DNA of 64,000 nucleotides from positions 108,095-172,094 of the forward strand of contig LUCM01005711.1 of NCBI GenBank assembly GCA_008360955.1. Reading direction: 5' to 3'. Under the pieces are notes generated by a model. It was not told the origin of the DNA. It saw only the letters and a list, made by a program, of their open reading frames with translations, and did not search any database. Below, one piece after another: positions 26,907 through 37,681 of the stretch. How positions within the stretch are numbered: the stretch's first letter is position 1; every line of letters begins with the position of its first letter. The position numbers and the translations under genes were made by a program. The stretch comes from Fasciolopsis buskii (taxonomy: Eukaryota; Platyhelminthes; Trematoda; Plagiorchiida; Fasciolidae).

Positions 26907-26946
<40 letters not shown>
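26837..26946. repeat. Long (TA)n/TATTTA microsatellite
   Basis: About 110 bp of TA repeats broken by TTTA, TGTA and CATTTA units. The IYIYIY-type reading frames on both strands are artefacts of it. Confidence 0.97.
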
Positions 26947-26948
<2 letters not shown>

Positions 26949-27866
26949 TGATGGATCGAACAATGCCATCTTCCCCCAGGAGGGTGTTAATTCTGTCACA
27001 ATATATGTGTGATCTCTGTCGGCAACCGTCGACGGCCTTTGAGGCATGTCCTAGGTGCAACCCCGGGGCAAGCCAAAGCCAGGAATTCTACTACGATTGC
27101 AAAGTCCAAGGGCTAGAAGACCACATTGTTAATCACGTCCATCTATTATGATCCGAGCCGAGTGGATGTTTGCGCTAAGTATCACCGGCCCCGGCCATTT
27201 AAATCCGTGTTCATCAGATCACCCTGGGTCTACGCGAAGCGTGATTTTGAGCAACAGTTCTGCGTATGTGCTAACCGTTCACTACAAAGTTGAAGCCATC
27301 ATATGGGGCCGTGCATCTAACTCCATTTCCGTTGTTCCATCTGGTAGCGTGCCATTCGTGGAACAGGAAGTCCAGGTCCCAGTTACTGATGGTGACGACG
27401 TGTTCGTGTTCAGCATTCGCACTGAAAGCAGTTGGTCTATAGGGACACCTGTAAAGAGAGCGAAACCGTTGTAGGCCCTTCAAATTAACCGCCTCATCCA
27501 TTTCTATTTCTTTCCACTTCCGCTGTGTATACAGAGGACCTCGAAGAAGACTGCGGCAGACCACGCAGTCCCGTCAGCAGAAGACTGATAGAACGTACCG
27601 CAGTGACTGAGGGCAGAACTTCAAATCCTCTTGTGAACTAGGTGACCGTCGATATGCCCGAGTCCAAAGACGAATAACACACATTGTTGATCCTGCCGTT
27701 CCGTAAATTTTCTCTATGTCTGTATGCTGGATTTAAGCTGTGACGGGATAGAGAAGCTACTAATCGGTATCGAACTTATTTCACACCTGTCGATAACTAG
27801 TCCTGCGTGATCGTTCGAGCAAATCGTGAGTCTGATGGCCCTAGTACAGCACAACAATTGAACTGC
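26947..27866. other. No gene recognised
   Basis: Overlapping frames of about 100 aa on both strands at 27148-27564 show no domain, and neither strand is clearly the coding one. Confidence 0.45.
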
Positions 27867-28065
27867 TCATCATCTTCATCATCATTCACCGTTAAACGGC
27901 AAGGCAAGCCTCACTGACCGCTGCCTTTCCCCAGAGTTACACGTTTATATAAAAAGAGTGAATATCCAATGGGAACAAGCAGTGGACCTACACAGGCGGG
28001 AAAAGATAAGATGCTGCTACAGCCAACACACGGAACACAGCCTAACTGTACAAACGCACGTGTTT

Positions 28066-28680
28066 TCAATCATTCTGATTCGATAGAAAATGACAGCACG
28101 AACGCCACTGTTCACGGTTCCCTGCCATATCCTTAAGTGTCGTCTCCAGCCAGCAAGTCGACAAGTCTTTCGGACCCCAACCACGAAGGCGTGAGACACC
28201 TACTTTACCTAAGTTCGCTGTACACTTTCTCATTCCACGTTGCCACGTCATCTGTTGGCCTCCACATGGCTTCTTCCGTTCCTTAGGAGGGACACAAAAT
28301 AGGGCACGATATCGCAGACGAGTGCTCGTCATACGTAACAAGTGGCCCAACCATCGTAGTCTACTAAGTTTCATATGCTCAAACAAGCTGTTCTCAGAAG
28401 TGGCACCCAATACCAGATTCCTAACCTCAATATTACTCACCCGGTCACTCCATCCAATCCTAGCCATACTACGTAAACATCGGTGGTCGAAAACCTCCAA
28501 CCGACCACATCTCCCACACGAATATTCCATGTCTCGCAACCGCTCAACAGAACTGAACGCACTGCGGCACAGCACACACAACCTTTCAACAACAGTGAAA
28601 TATCAGGCCGACGCCACAAGTGGTTCAGTCCAGCGTAAGCTGCCCGAACCTTGAATATACGCGTATTTACCTCCACTCCC
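28066..28680 (-). pseudogene. LINE C-terminal domain, frameshifted
   Basis: Two overlapping minus-strand frames make up the usual C-terminal part of an RTE-type ORF2: RAAYAGLNHLWRRPDISLLL, then SVLLSGCETW in one frame, and VFDHRCLRSMARIGW, SNIEVRNLVLG, LRWLGHLLRM, LRGWGPKDLS and WLETTLKDMAGNREQWRSC in the other. The frame change lies around 28480-28520. The stop at 28066-28068 is followed by about 200 bp to the ATG-rich tail. Confidence 0.85.
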
Positions 28681-28726
28681 GAGCTACCATCGTTCTACGC
28701 GCAGCTACCAAGGTAGGTGAAACGGT

Positions 28727-29503
28727 CTACAATCGTGAGTTCGGCACTACTGTCGTCAAGTCCTGCAACAGCAATTTGCACTTTGAAGGTGCAAACCACA
28801 TGCCAAACCGAGCAACCGATCTCGACAGTCTATCTAGTGCGCATTGTGCATGGTCCGCAGACTCGAACAGGCACACGACGTCGTCTGCGTAATCTAGGTC
28901 GCATAGCTTCCCTCCACTTCCCAGTTCGACTCCTATATCCCGGAGACCTCCTAAAGCATCTTCCATCACCTCGTCCATGACGAAGTTGAACAAGAATGGA
29001 GAAATGGGATACCCTTGTTGGACGCCACTAGTCGTTTCGAATGAACTTGGTAGTTTGCCGTATACCCTCACGCGACCATAGGTATGCGAGTACATTGCTC
29101 GCAACAGGTTCACAAACTTCGTTGGCATACGCTTCCGGTGGAGAACACTGAATAGCGTTGTCGGATTCACTGAGTCGAAATTGCCTTTCAAGTCGAGAAG
29201 GACTACGATCGTAGGGTGGCAGTGCGCGTGGCGCGTTTCGGATATTTGGCGAAGAGTGAATATGTGATTGATGCAACCTCGACCTGGCCGAAATCCGGCC
29301 TGTTGTTCGCGGATATTACTCTCGCGAATCGGTGTCATACGGCGTAGCAATATCGAAGCCAACACCTTAGTAACTATCGGAATTAAACTAATCCCCCGGT
29401 GATTGCTACAGTCACTCCGTGTGCTCTTCTTGAAGATGGCTACAATCAGTGACTCACCCCACGATAACGGAACATGCTCCTCGTTCCAAATATCATGAAG
29501 CAA
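28727..29503 (-). pseudogene. LINE reverse transcriptase core
   Basis: A 258-codon open frame with the RT blocks in order: NEEHVPLSWGESLIVAIFKK, SDCSNHRGISLIPI, QQAGFRPGRGCINHIFTL, VVLLDLKGNFDSV (first catalytic Asp), TTSGVQQGYPISPFLFNFV, LDYADDVVCLF (catalytic Asp pair intact) and FAPSKCKLLLQD. The spacing and the GFRPGRGC block are typical of RTE-clade LINEs. The frame joins upstream coding only by a shift near 29.45-29.5 kb and is closed by a stop at 28727. The catalytic residues are intact but the ORF is not whole. Confidence 0.88.
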
Positions 29504-30037
29504 GCAGGCAAGAGCTTTTGATAGGGTTGCTCCACCCAGTTTGAAAAGAACTGGGGAAGTTCGTCGGGACCGGCTGCTTTTCCCCTCTTCAGGAGCCCAA
29601 TATCCGAATGCACTTCCACTTCCGTTGGGGGATCAAGTGACACCTCCCAAGGATTCACAGCTCCAGACGTCGGACTAAATTCGTTAGCGTGTGGCCAGCT
29701 AAACCGGTCCTTGAACTGCCCTGCCCAATGGTCCAGCCTTTGTTGTTTACCATGGATGAGCTCTCCATTCCTATCGCACACGACTTCACTAACCGAAGTT
29801 CGCCGCCCACCGCTGTCGCGTATAAGCTTAAACAGTCTTTGACTATTACCTGAAGCAGTCGCTTCCTCCATCTCTTCGGTCACTTACCCCACCATTTTTT
29901 CGGTCATTCTTGGGGCTTATCGTCAACTGATGCTGCAACTGCCGACGCACCTTATTCACAGCTTTGCAGTTAGACAGCTGGCGTTTTGCTCCCTTGCGAG
30001 ATCCAGTGTCTCTGATGAACGCTAGATCTAGGACCAC
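29446..30037 (-). pseudogene. LINE linker between endonuclease and RT
   Basis: Frames at 29446-29883 and 29846-30037 encode the region before RT block 1: KNDRKNGGV, then EEMEEATASGNSQRLFKLIR, VSEVVCDRNGELI, HWAGQFKDRFSWP and GLLKRGKAAGPDELP. This is the standard linker and start of the palm in RTE-type proteins. The last 20 or so residues before 29446 are out of frame with the RT core, so an indel lies between about 29500 and 29580. Confidence 0.8.
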
Positions 30038-30068
30038 AGGCCAAATGCATAGCCTGCTTAATTTGATC

Positions 30069-30521
30069 TCACTGCGCGTCTACTTCGTTGCTCGTCGGAG
30101 TTCTTAGTTCCTCGAACAGTTTCTGCTCACAGCTGTTGCGAACAGCCGAATCAGAAAAACGTTCGACAGCCAATCGGGTTTGTGGCCTGCGACGATGGCC
30201 GTTGAGCTGCAGTAAAAACCGCATTAAAAGTAGCGCATAGTCCGATTCAACGTACGATCTACAGTTCTGGAGAGAACCGCGCCAGCGGTAGCTTATTGCA
30301 ATTTGGTCGATCTGACTCAAAGTACCCGTCGAGTTAGAGCGCCATGTCGCAGTGCGCGACGCGAACTGTGTCGGAAATTCGTACTAGATAGGGATATGTT
30401 ATTGCTTGCACACAGCTGGATAAGTCTTTCTCTGTTGTCTGTTCGCTGAGCAGGCAGGTCGCATCGCCCACCTAAACAGGACTCCGATGAACTCAGTTTG
30501 CCAACTTGTGCAATAAAATCA
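30069..30521 (-). pseudogene. LINE endonuclease domain, C-terminal part
   Basis: The minus strand from the gap edge reads AQVGKLSSSESCLGGR, RTDNRERLIQLC and TNFRHSSRR, then shifts frame and continues ATWRSNSTGTLSQIDQIAI, SYRWRGSLQNCRSY and VESDYALLLMRF. This matches the last third of an apurinic-type LINE endonuclease, with the (I)DQIAIS and SDYALL motifs corresponding to its catalytic Asp and His region (DYA where DHA is usual). The N-terminal two thirds lie in or beyond the N gap. Confidence 0.75.
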
Positions 30522-31050
30522 NNNNNNNNNNNNNNNNNNNNNNNNNNNNNNNNNNNNNNNNNNNNNNNNNNNNNNNNNNNNNNNNNNNNNNNNNNNNNNN
30601 NNNNNNNNNNNNNNNNNNNNNNNNNNNNNNNNNNNNNNNNNNNNNNNNNNNNNNNNNNNNNNNNNNNNNNNNNNNNNNNNNNNNNNNNNNNNNNNNNNNN
30701 NNNNNNNNNNNNNNNNNNNNNNNNNNNNNNNNNNNNNNNNNNNNNNNNNNNNNNNNNNNNNNNNNNNNNNNNNNNNNNNNNNNNNNNNNNNNNNNNNNNN
30801 NNNNNNNNNNNNNNNNNNNNNNNNNNNNNNNNNNNNNNNNNNNNNNNNNNNNNNNNNNNNNNNNNNNNNNNNNNNNNNNNNNNNNNNNNNNNNNNNNNNN
30901 NNNNNNNNNNNNNNNNNNNNNNNNNNNNNNNNNNNNNNNNNNNNNNNNNNNNNNNNNNNNNNNNNNNNNNNNNNNNNNNNNNNNNNNNNNNNNNNNNNNN
31001 NNNNNNNNNNNNNNNNNNNNNNNNNNNNNNNNNNNNNNNNNNNNNNNNNN
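30522..31050. other. Assembly gap (N run)
   Basis: 529 N bases; the true size may differ. The sequence on both sides belongs to the same LINE, so the gap falls in its 5' UTR or N-terminal coding part. Predicted frames running through it are meaningless. Confidence 1.
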
Positions 31051-31326
31051 AAAAAAGAGAGGGAACTGAGCAGTAGCATACTTATCACTACCCACCCCGC
31101 TTGATGCAATGGGCAACGCGGTCCTGATTTTCCTGTGCGACGACCGATGCAGTATGGAATTATTTGTAGACGTGTAACTCATGGGGTTTGATGGACTGGT
31201 ACTGCCGGGGGGTCCTGCCACTAAGTAGAAGAATGATTAGGGTTTTCAATCAAAGCCTTTGGTTCTGACAAGAACCTGACCGCAAGGCAACTTGTATAGC
31301 CGAGTGGAAGCACATCTATTCAGATC

Positions 31327-31334
31327 AATTATTC
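31327..31334. repeat. Target-site duplication of the Merlin element (left)
   Basis: AATTATTC; the right copy is GATTATTC at 32182-32189 (7 of 8 identical). The uninterrupted LINE copies near 165 and 54848 show a single AATTATTC, i.e. the empty site. Confidence 0.85.
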
Positions 31335-32181
31335 GGATATTTTCCAGATAAGCCCCGCCACTAATGCGAAAAGTGGATGCGCAAACAGTTAAGCCCCGCA
31401 ACATTTTGCCAGCTCCAATTTGATGGATGTACACAACATTGAACTATTTTTTGACGAAAACAATTCCTTATCCGCACTTGGGCTTATTTCGTGCAAAAAT
31501 TTTCTTCTTTCGGACGTAAAACCTTAAATGAACTTTCCAACGCTTTCAACTCTCGTTCATGAAGAGGAAACGGCAAAGCATTTTTGGAAAGCCATAGAGT
31601 GATCCATCAACAACGTTTATGCAACAATGGCCACCAAATGACACTTTCAACTCTTTCTGACAGGTGAAGGTGTAATGTCCGAGAATGTCGGCAAGAAATC
31701 GGTCTCCGAATGGAAACGTCGCTGGAGCGATCTAGGATGGAGTTTAGAACTGTACTTCTATTCGTATATTGCTGGTCCAAAAATCTGGCAAAATTCATTC
31801 TGCTCAGAGGAATTATCTTTTAGCCACACGACTGCTGCTGACTGGAAGAACTTTCTTCGCGAAGTTTGCGCCTGGCGGACTCCAACAGTCGGCGGCGGCC
31901 CAGGTTTACACGTCGAGATCGATGAAACGCTAATATCTCGCTGTAAAAATCATGCAGGGCGGGTCCTTCCCCACCGATCTTTAGTAGACAACTACTTGTG
32001 TGAATTCTTTTGGAGGCAAAGGTACCGAAAAACTGACCTTTTCATGCAAATTATTAATGACATATCCCGATTTCACCCTCTTCAATAAAAACTAAAAGTA
32101 CAAATTTCATATCCTCTTTTTTCTAATCTTTTTTGGGTGGCTGGGGCTAATTTTTTGGCAGGGCTTATCTGGAAAATATCT
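31335..32181 (+). mobile_element. Merlin-type DNA transposon, 847 bp, internally deleted
   Basis: Terminal inverted repeats with a 20-base core GATATTTTCCAGATAAGCCC at the left (31336-31355) and its complement at the right (32161-32180). An 8-bp duplication flanks the element, the length known for Merlin. It interrupts the 5' region of the RTE LINE: the sequence on both sides rejoins exactly as in the uninterrupted copies at the left edge and at 54.8 kb. The inside carries part of an IS1595/ISXO2-like transposase with the catalytic core deleted, so this copy could only move with help from an intact relative. Confidence 0.88.
31605..32088 (+). pseudogene. Merlin (IS1595-like) transposase, frameshifted and core-deleted
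   Basis: The N-terminal part is best read in a frame other than the longest ORF: LCNNGHQMTLSTLSDR, CNVRECRQEIGLR and FVYCWSKNLAKF, like the zinc-binding and helical N-terminus of Merlin transposases. A frameshift near 31795 leads to SHTTAADWKNFLREVCAWR, then GGPGLHVEIDETLISRCKNH and GRVLPH. VEIDE carries the first catalytic aspartate. The frame then jumps straight to VDNYLCEFFWRQRY and the C-terminal DLFMQIINDISRF, so about 100 residues with the remaining catalytic residues are missing. It ends at a TAA at 32086-32088. Stops in the N-terminal frame (for example DR-stop-RC) add to the damage. Confidence 0.85.
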
Positions 32182-32390
32182 GATTATTCTTCCACTTTTC
32201 CGACTGAGCTGCTAACTCAGATCAACCCCATAGTGGGGGGACCAGGAGACTACTTGATCAGGTGTCTACTCATTGACCTTCCAGGCATAATTGGATCTTC
32301 GGCTTGAGATAAACCATCCTGCATAGCTCGTCGAATCATGGAGGCACGCAATCCGTCACCCCACGTCAAGGTGTAGTTTCTTTGTGCCAG

Positions 32391-35300
32391 AACAGTTGCA
32401 TCCGCTTGATATGTACTTCCTGGTTGGTAAAAGAGTCCAGACGATGTGTCCATAAATAGCTATTCACTAGTGCTGATTAATGGCAACTATTTGTGTCCGA
32501 TAGTTGAAACCGACCATTACCGTTTAAGTGCCAGTCAGTCTTCCCATCAAATACGGCTAAACTGAAACCAGCTTTTTTTCATCCGTACATTCTCCACGTT
32601 TGGATTGTAAACCAGTCTGACCGGTCCAATTCCAAGGACTGTACGCTTTCAATTACCTTGGTTATTCATACCAGAGCTTTGAACTCCAATATGTTTGTTA
32701 TTTGCTTCAGTTATTGGCCTCGAATTTACTACATCCCCGTATCAATGTTCAATCTTCTCGTTTGAAAACAGGGATAGACTTTCATGTGATCTTCGCTGTC
32801 CACCCTCTAGTGCAACCGCAGGATGAAGAGTACTTGTGTGGCAAGAAACGATCTAATATTCTCTCGAGTTTTGAACTATTCTCCTCCTCCTCCACCAAAC
32901 CAGCGAGTAGAAAGTTCCAGATGGTCACGACCCTCCTAGATAAGCGGTATATCAACGGCACTTACGAAGATTCAAATTTGCCTAGGGTGAATCATCGTCC
33001 CTCAGTCGGGATTTACACCCTAATTCGGGACTGATATCGTTCCGAATGATCCATTGTAAGTAGGTTGGACAGCTTTACTTCTTCCGATGGGCTCTGAAAA
33101 ATATCCCAGTGCCTACTGGGACAACATATCGTTCTCGTGTTAATTTATATCACTCCAATGTTAGACGATTTTTTCGAAGTAGATTTTAGAGCTCCCTGTC
33201 AGAGTGGACGTGAAACGCGGGGTTGGACTTTCGCAAAACCATGTATTAATTGTAATATTCATCATCCATATAGTTCCGGACAGAATTCACGTCATCCACA
33301 AGGATAAAATCCCAAGCCGAAACACGTCTTTGCCTTCTTTTTTCAAAAGGTATTCTTCACATATTCGATTCACAATGTGAACCTGGTTCTGTCTGGGCGC
33401 GTACTGTAACGGTTTGGCTGTTTGTCGTCATCTTGGTTCTGACTGCAGGTACTGACGCTGGATGACACGCTTACTGCACCTTGGCTCATGAGTTTTCTTT
33501 CCACTTTTCACGTTCCAAATCACGAGGTCTGCAACTCCTTCTCGGAAGAGCCCAGACCCCGTGCACTACGTCTCCAATAAATGTTGCGGAATGCAATATC
33601 ACTTGCTCCCAGATGTGACAGAACTACAACAAGAGAAAAGTCCAATGGGAGAAGTTCAATCAATAAGTTTATTACAGATCATTGGTTACTCCGTAGTCTG
33701 GTAAAATCATCCGTATGTTGAAGACGAGCTAGGTCACAAACCGTGGCACGGAGATTTCGAGATAAACTGTCCGCGCGTGTTGAACAGATGCTTCATATTC
33801 AGCCTACATGTAGGTCACCGAAGACACCAAGTTCAAACAGTGGCTATCCGTTATCCAGTACTAAAAGAACTACAAAATTTTCCAACGAGTCCGAAGTTGA
33901 TATCTCGCAGAATAACCGAAGCACCAAGTAATTACCAATGCCTAGTTTACCTTCTCACCATAACGTTTTGTCAAATCTTTCTAGATCCGCAAAGCGATCG
34001 AAAAGGTGTGTCGAGACCCCATCATCAATATACAAACTACTCAACCACTCCCACGAGAACTCGTCCGATCTGCGGGGAACAGGAAGTGATCAGGGCTTGG
34101 GACTTCGGAATCGCACATTTTTGTACAAAACCAAATTACTGTAATAAAGATCGGAGCCGGACTGCTTTCTAGCAACAAGGTCTTCCAACTGGTATGGCTT
34201 ATTGAGTAACGCAATCGCGTTGTTTAGAATGGCTTATGTCCACTGACCACTCCAAAGATCGAGACTGACTTTCTTTACAATTATTGCTCAGATACTAGTT
34301 CATTCGAAAATTCCGATCCTAAGGATAGCCACTTTATCCAAAGTCTCCACCGACCGACAGGAAAATCAGGGATTTATAGGTTTTCACGCTCCAGAAATCC
34401 CATTACTGTATGCTTTCAATTAACAGCTTCTTCTTTGAGGCGCGGTGGTATTTGGAGTCTGAACGAACAACTTTAAGTGGCCGAGGCTACTCACTTTCCT
34501 AGGTTCTGCCTACACGGAAGGCTTTCCTCACACAGGTAGACCCTGCAACCACATCCTTCGCGTGTAGCATACGCCTGTGCGGAAATTAAAGCCAAATCCC
34601 ATGAAGCGGTCCGGTGAAGCTTCACTATAGCTTGTGGGCACGCCGCTCAATCAAGGCGGTGGCGACACACGAACGAGAAGTACAAATATGCCCCAAGTGT
34701 CATTGGCCACGAGGATATTCCATCAATAGAGATTCTTCGTAAGTTATGTATGAACACATGATTTTCACATGAACCCGAAACCTGTCTTCCAACTGTTGTA
34801 GTCTTCCCGTTTTCTTCAGTTGCGTAGCTTAGGTCAGAGTTATATCATTTTTTAATGACAGTCTGTACCCGTTTTTTACTGTTATCAGTCGAATTCCAAG
34901 TACCACTATTACAACACCACCGGGAATCCCGCACATAGTGTAAGCTATTATCCAGACACTCTTGTGGCGTTTTTGTTGTCCCCGTCATACAAAATTGGTT
35001 TCTGGTTTGAGTGCTCTATGATGGTGATTATTTGCCTTCAAAAACTGGAATATTTGTTTCATAAGTCCTTAGTTTGTATGGTACTACTGAAAGTGGGATA
35101 TCAGTTGGGGACTTGGTACTGGTCTCCCGTGTCCAATTTTTGTTTGAAGTGTGCGTTTGCAGACAATTCGGTGCCCCTCAGACTCCCTTAGCCTATCCCA
35201 ATTTCAAGTGAAAGGCAATTACTGTGACCCGGTGCGTTCCGTTTACGTAATCAGCGTAATTTTTAGAACTTAAAACTGCACTAACCCACGGATGATCACT

Positions 35301-37640
35301 CGTGATGGCATGAACTGAATAAGTGAATCATTAATCTATCGATCAAACTAACTTGCGCTCTGAACAATTCCATGCTGGATGTACTTCCCCTAGCAATTGG
35401 TTTTTTTCACAACTATAAAACTAAAGCTATTCGTGGATGAAACCAAATTGGTGACCAGCGTGTTAGTGTAGTTTAACATTATAGAATCAAATTTCCCCTC
35501 GTTACTCGCGTCTATGCCTTGAAACGTGAAGAAAAATGGCTCATACGCAATTCGTATGATCCAATAGGATAAAGCTGCGCGACTAAACAGCCACAAGAGT
35601 TAATCAACCGGAACCCTATGACAAGAAATTGATGGACCCAAATAAATTCAGTTGCACTGCCCGATTGATAATTCACCGGTTATGTTTCATGTTTTCACCA
35701 TTTAAATACAAAAAACTATTTCATACTCAACATGCATAAATCACCGTAAGCAAATGTTTGTGACTGAGAAAACAAAGGGTGTTATGCGGTGTTTTTGAGG
35801 TTTGTCGAATGGTCAAAAGCCAGACTGGTTTGGTTTTGGGCAGTATCGCGTTCCGGGACAAGTTGCTAAAAGTTAAATTGCACAACTAACGTCTTCTAAC
35901 AAATATGGAATAACACTGAGTCACTTCCACGGTTCACAGTGATGTGCCAGACAGACGGGCGTGGACGGTTTCTAATTGTTGGCGAATTTCTTTGTAAAAT
36001 GCTAAATCACTTTCTTCGCTTATTATCTGGTTGCTAGGGCAATCTGCAGGCTGAATAATACCGAGCCGCACGTTGTTTCTCAATTAACCAGGATCAGTGA
36101 AACTTTCGAGTGTGTGCCAAAGAGATATGGTAAACATATTAGTTACCACGTTACCTAATTAGGAAATAGGATAGGAATGGTGCGACATACTTGTCATTCG
36201 TCCATCTGTCACATATTAGCTTCTCTAGCCAATAATTATGGGCCATTGGAGTCGGGAAAGGGCTAGTATACTCACAATGTCCTACGGTAGACACGCACAA
36301 CTCATGTTGCATAAGTCTGCCTTCAGCTAAGCACAATAGTGTGCCGGGAAAATTGCTCATGTGAGGTGTTCGTATTCACTCCCACTCACCACAAATCCCC
36401 GCCTGCGCAGCTTATGCCCTTGGGGATTTGTGCTCACACGTCGAACAATCTGGCACTCAGTTTCTGTGTGTGGTATACTTGTTCTGGTGACTCTTTCTCC
36501 CCACCAGTCGCTCAGTCCTTTTCGTCTATCTGTCCTCAAGCTAGTACCTTCTGTCGGCCACCAAGAAAATTATTGGCGACTTGTTTCTTGTTCACATATT
36601 GCTCGGAATTCATTCATCCAGTTAGTTAGTCGACAATACACGCGAACGCAGACACACAGCTAACACTAAGACATACATCTGTCGCGATGACACAATTGGA
36701 CTGCGACAATGCCTCAATCGACAACAACCTCGATCGTCCCCTAATCATTCAGGAATGCTTGTGGTGGCTTAAACATGTCGACCCTTTACCACGCAACTGT
36801 CAGGCGAGAAAAGCTCCACACTATATTACACTGAGTTAAATGATTATGCAATCAGTTTATATATGTTCGCATATGCATGTATGTGTTTGTTTGTGTGTGT
36901 TTCTCTGTGGTCTGCTTGATTCACACCGAACAAACAGAACAATGATGCACATAAATCCCATGCGGGGTGTGTTTGCGTTCCAAACGGGAATGGACAGAAG
37001 TATCAACATCGGACTGCGGATTGCAGTAACGTGAACGGAGGGGGGGTGAATTATGTACATGAGATCAGGAGAGGCTCTCGGGGTTCATGCATTGTGAATT
37101 ACCGGTGTGTTATGCGCGGAATGAACATGTGGTAAACTTTTCCACTCGGCCCCGAATTCTACAAGCCTTTGAGGGTCTGAACTCAAGCGTACCAATTCCG
37201 ACACACATGCAGGTGGCTTGTTCTAGGTTGGGTCATGTCCAGGTGGATGCGTGTTGTTACGACTGTCAGAGTTAGAATATGTTTGCCGAAATAGTCCCAT
37301 CATCTGTCGTGAATCCCTCCATACTCCACCCCTGGCCAAATCAAAAAGGAGGAAGTATGGATAGATTGAATCCCATCGGTCGATCAAATCTACACAAACT
37401 TCTATCTATCACTCAAAGAATTGGAGGTAATGAAACCACGACCAGTGTATTTTGTAAGTGTGCACACCTTTCACAAATCCATCGCTTCGCGTTAACCTCG
37501 ATGCTACCCCTTATTGCTTGTGTCGCAATTTACACAAGTGATGAATTTGTACTTGAACACCTAACATGGTCTTCTATCAATTACAAACATTTAGACTGGA
37601 AGAAGCGAAACGGAAGAAGAATTTATGCATGAACTATTGT
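32391..37640. other. No gene recognised
   Basis: ORFs of 60-131 aa without domains, several overlapping on both strands. No repeat shared with the rest of the window was noticed. Confidence 0.45.
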
Positions 37641-37681
37641 CACACGCAAACACACACACACACACACGCACATACACACAC
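37641..37681. repeat. (CA)n microsatellite
   Basis: About 40 bp of CA units with a few interruptions (CGCA, CATA). Confidence 0.93.

Larger units (their letters stand above)
27867..32390 (-). mobile_element. RTE-type LINE with ATG-rich 3' tail, split by gap and Merlin insertion
   Basis: A long, fairly well-preserved LINE on the minus strand. From its 5' end: a leader shared with 1-372 and 54.6-55.06 kb (32390-31051, interrupted by a Merlin transposon), the N gap, endonuclease (30521-30069), linker, reverse transcriptase (about 29880-28727), a C-terminal domain (28680-28066), about 200 bp of 3' UTR and an (ATG)n-like tail at 27867-27885. Short microsatellite-like 3' tails are typical of RTE LINEs. 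Frame changes occur in the endonuclease, near 29.5 kb and in the C-terminal region, so the copy is dead. The true length is uncertain because of the gap. Confidence 0.87.

Noticed and set aside
26597..27151. 184-aa open frame with IYIYIY runs
   Set aside because: It is a translation of the (TA)n microsatellite at 26837-26946 with unrelated flanks.
30493..31221. Long frames of up to 242 codons
   Set aside because: They run through the N gap and have no real sequence.
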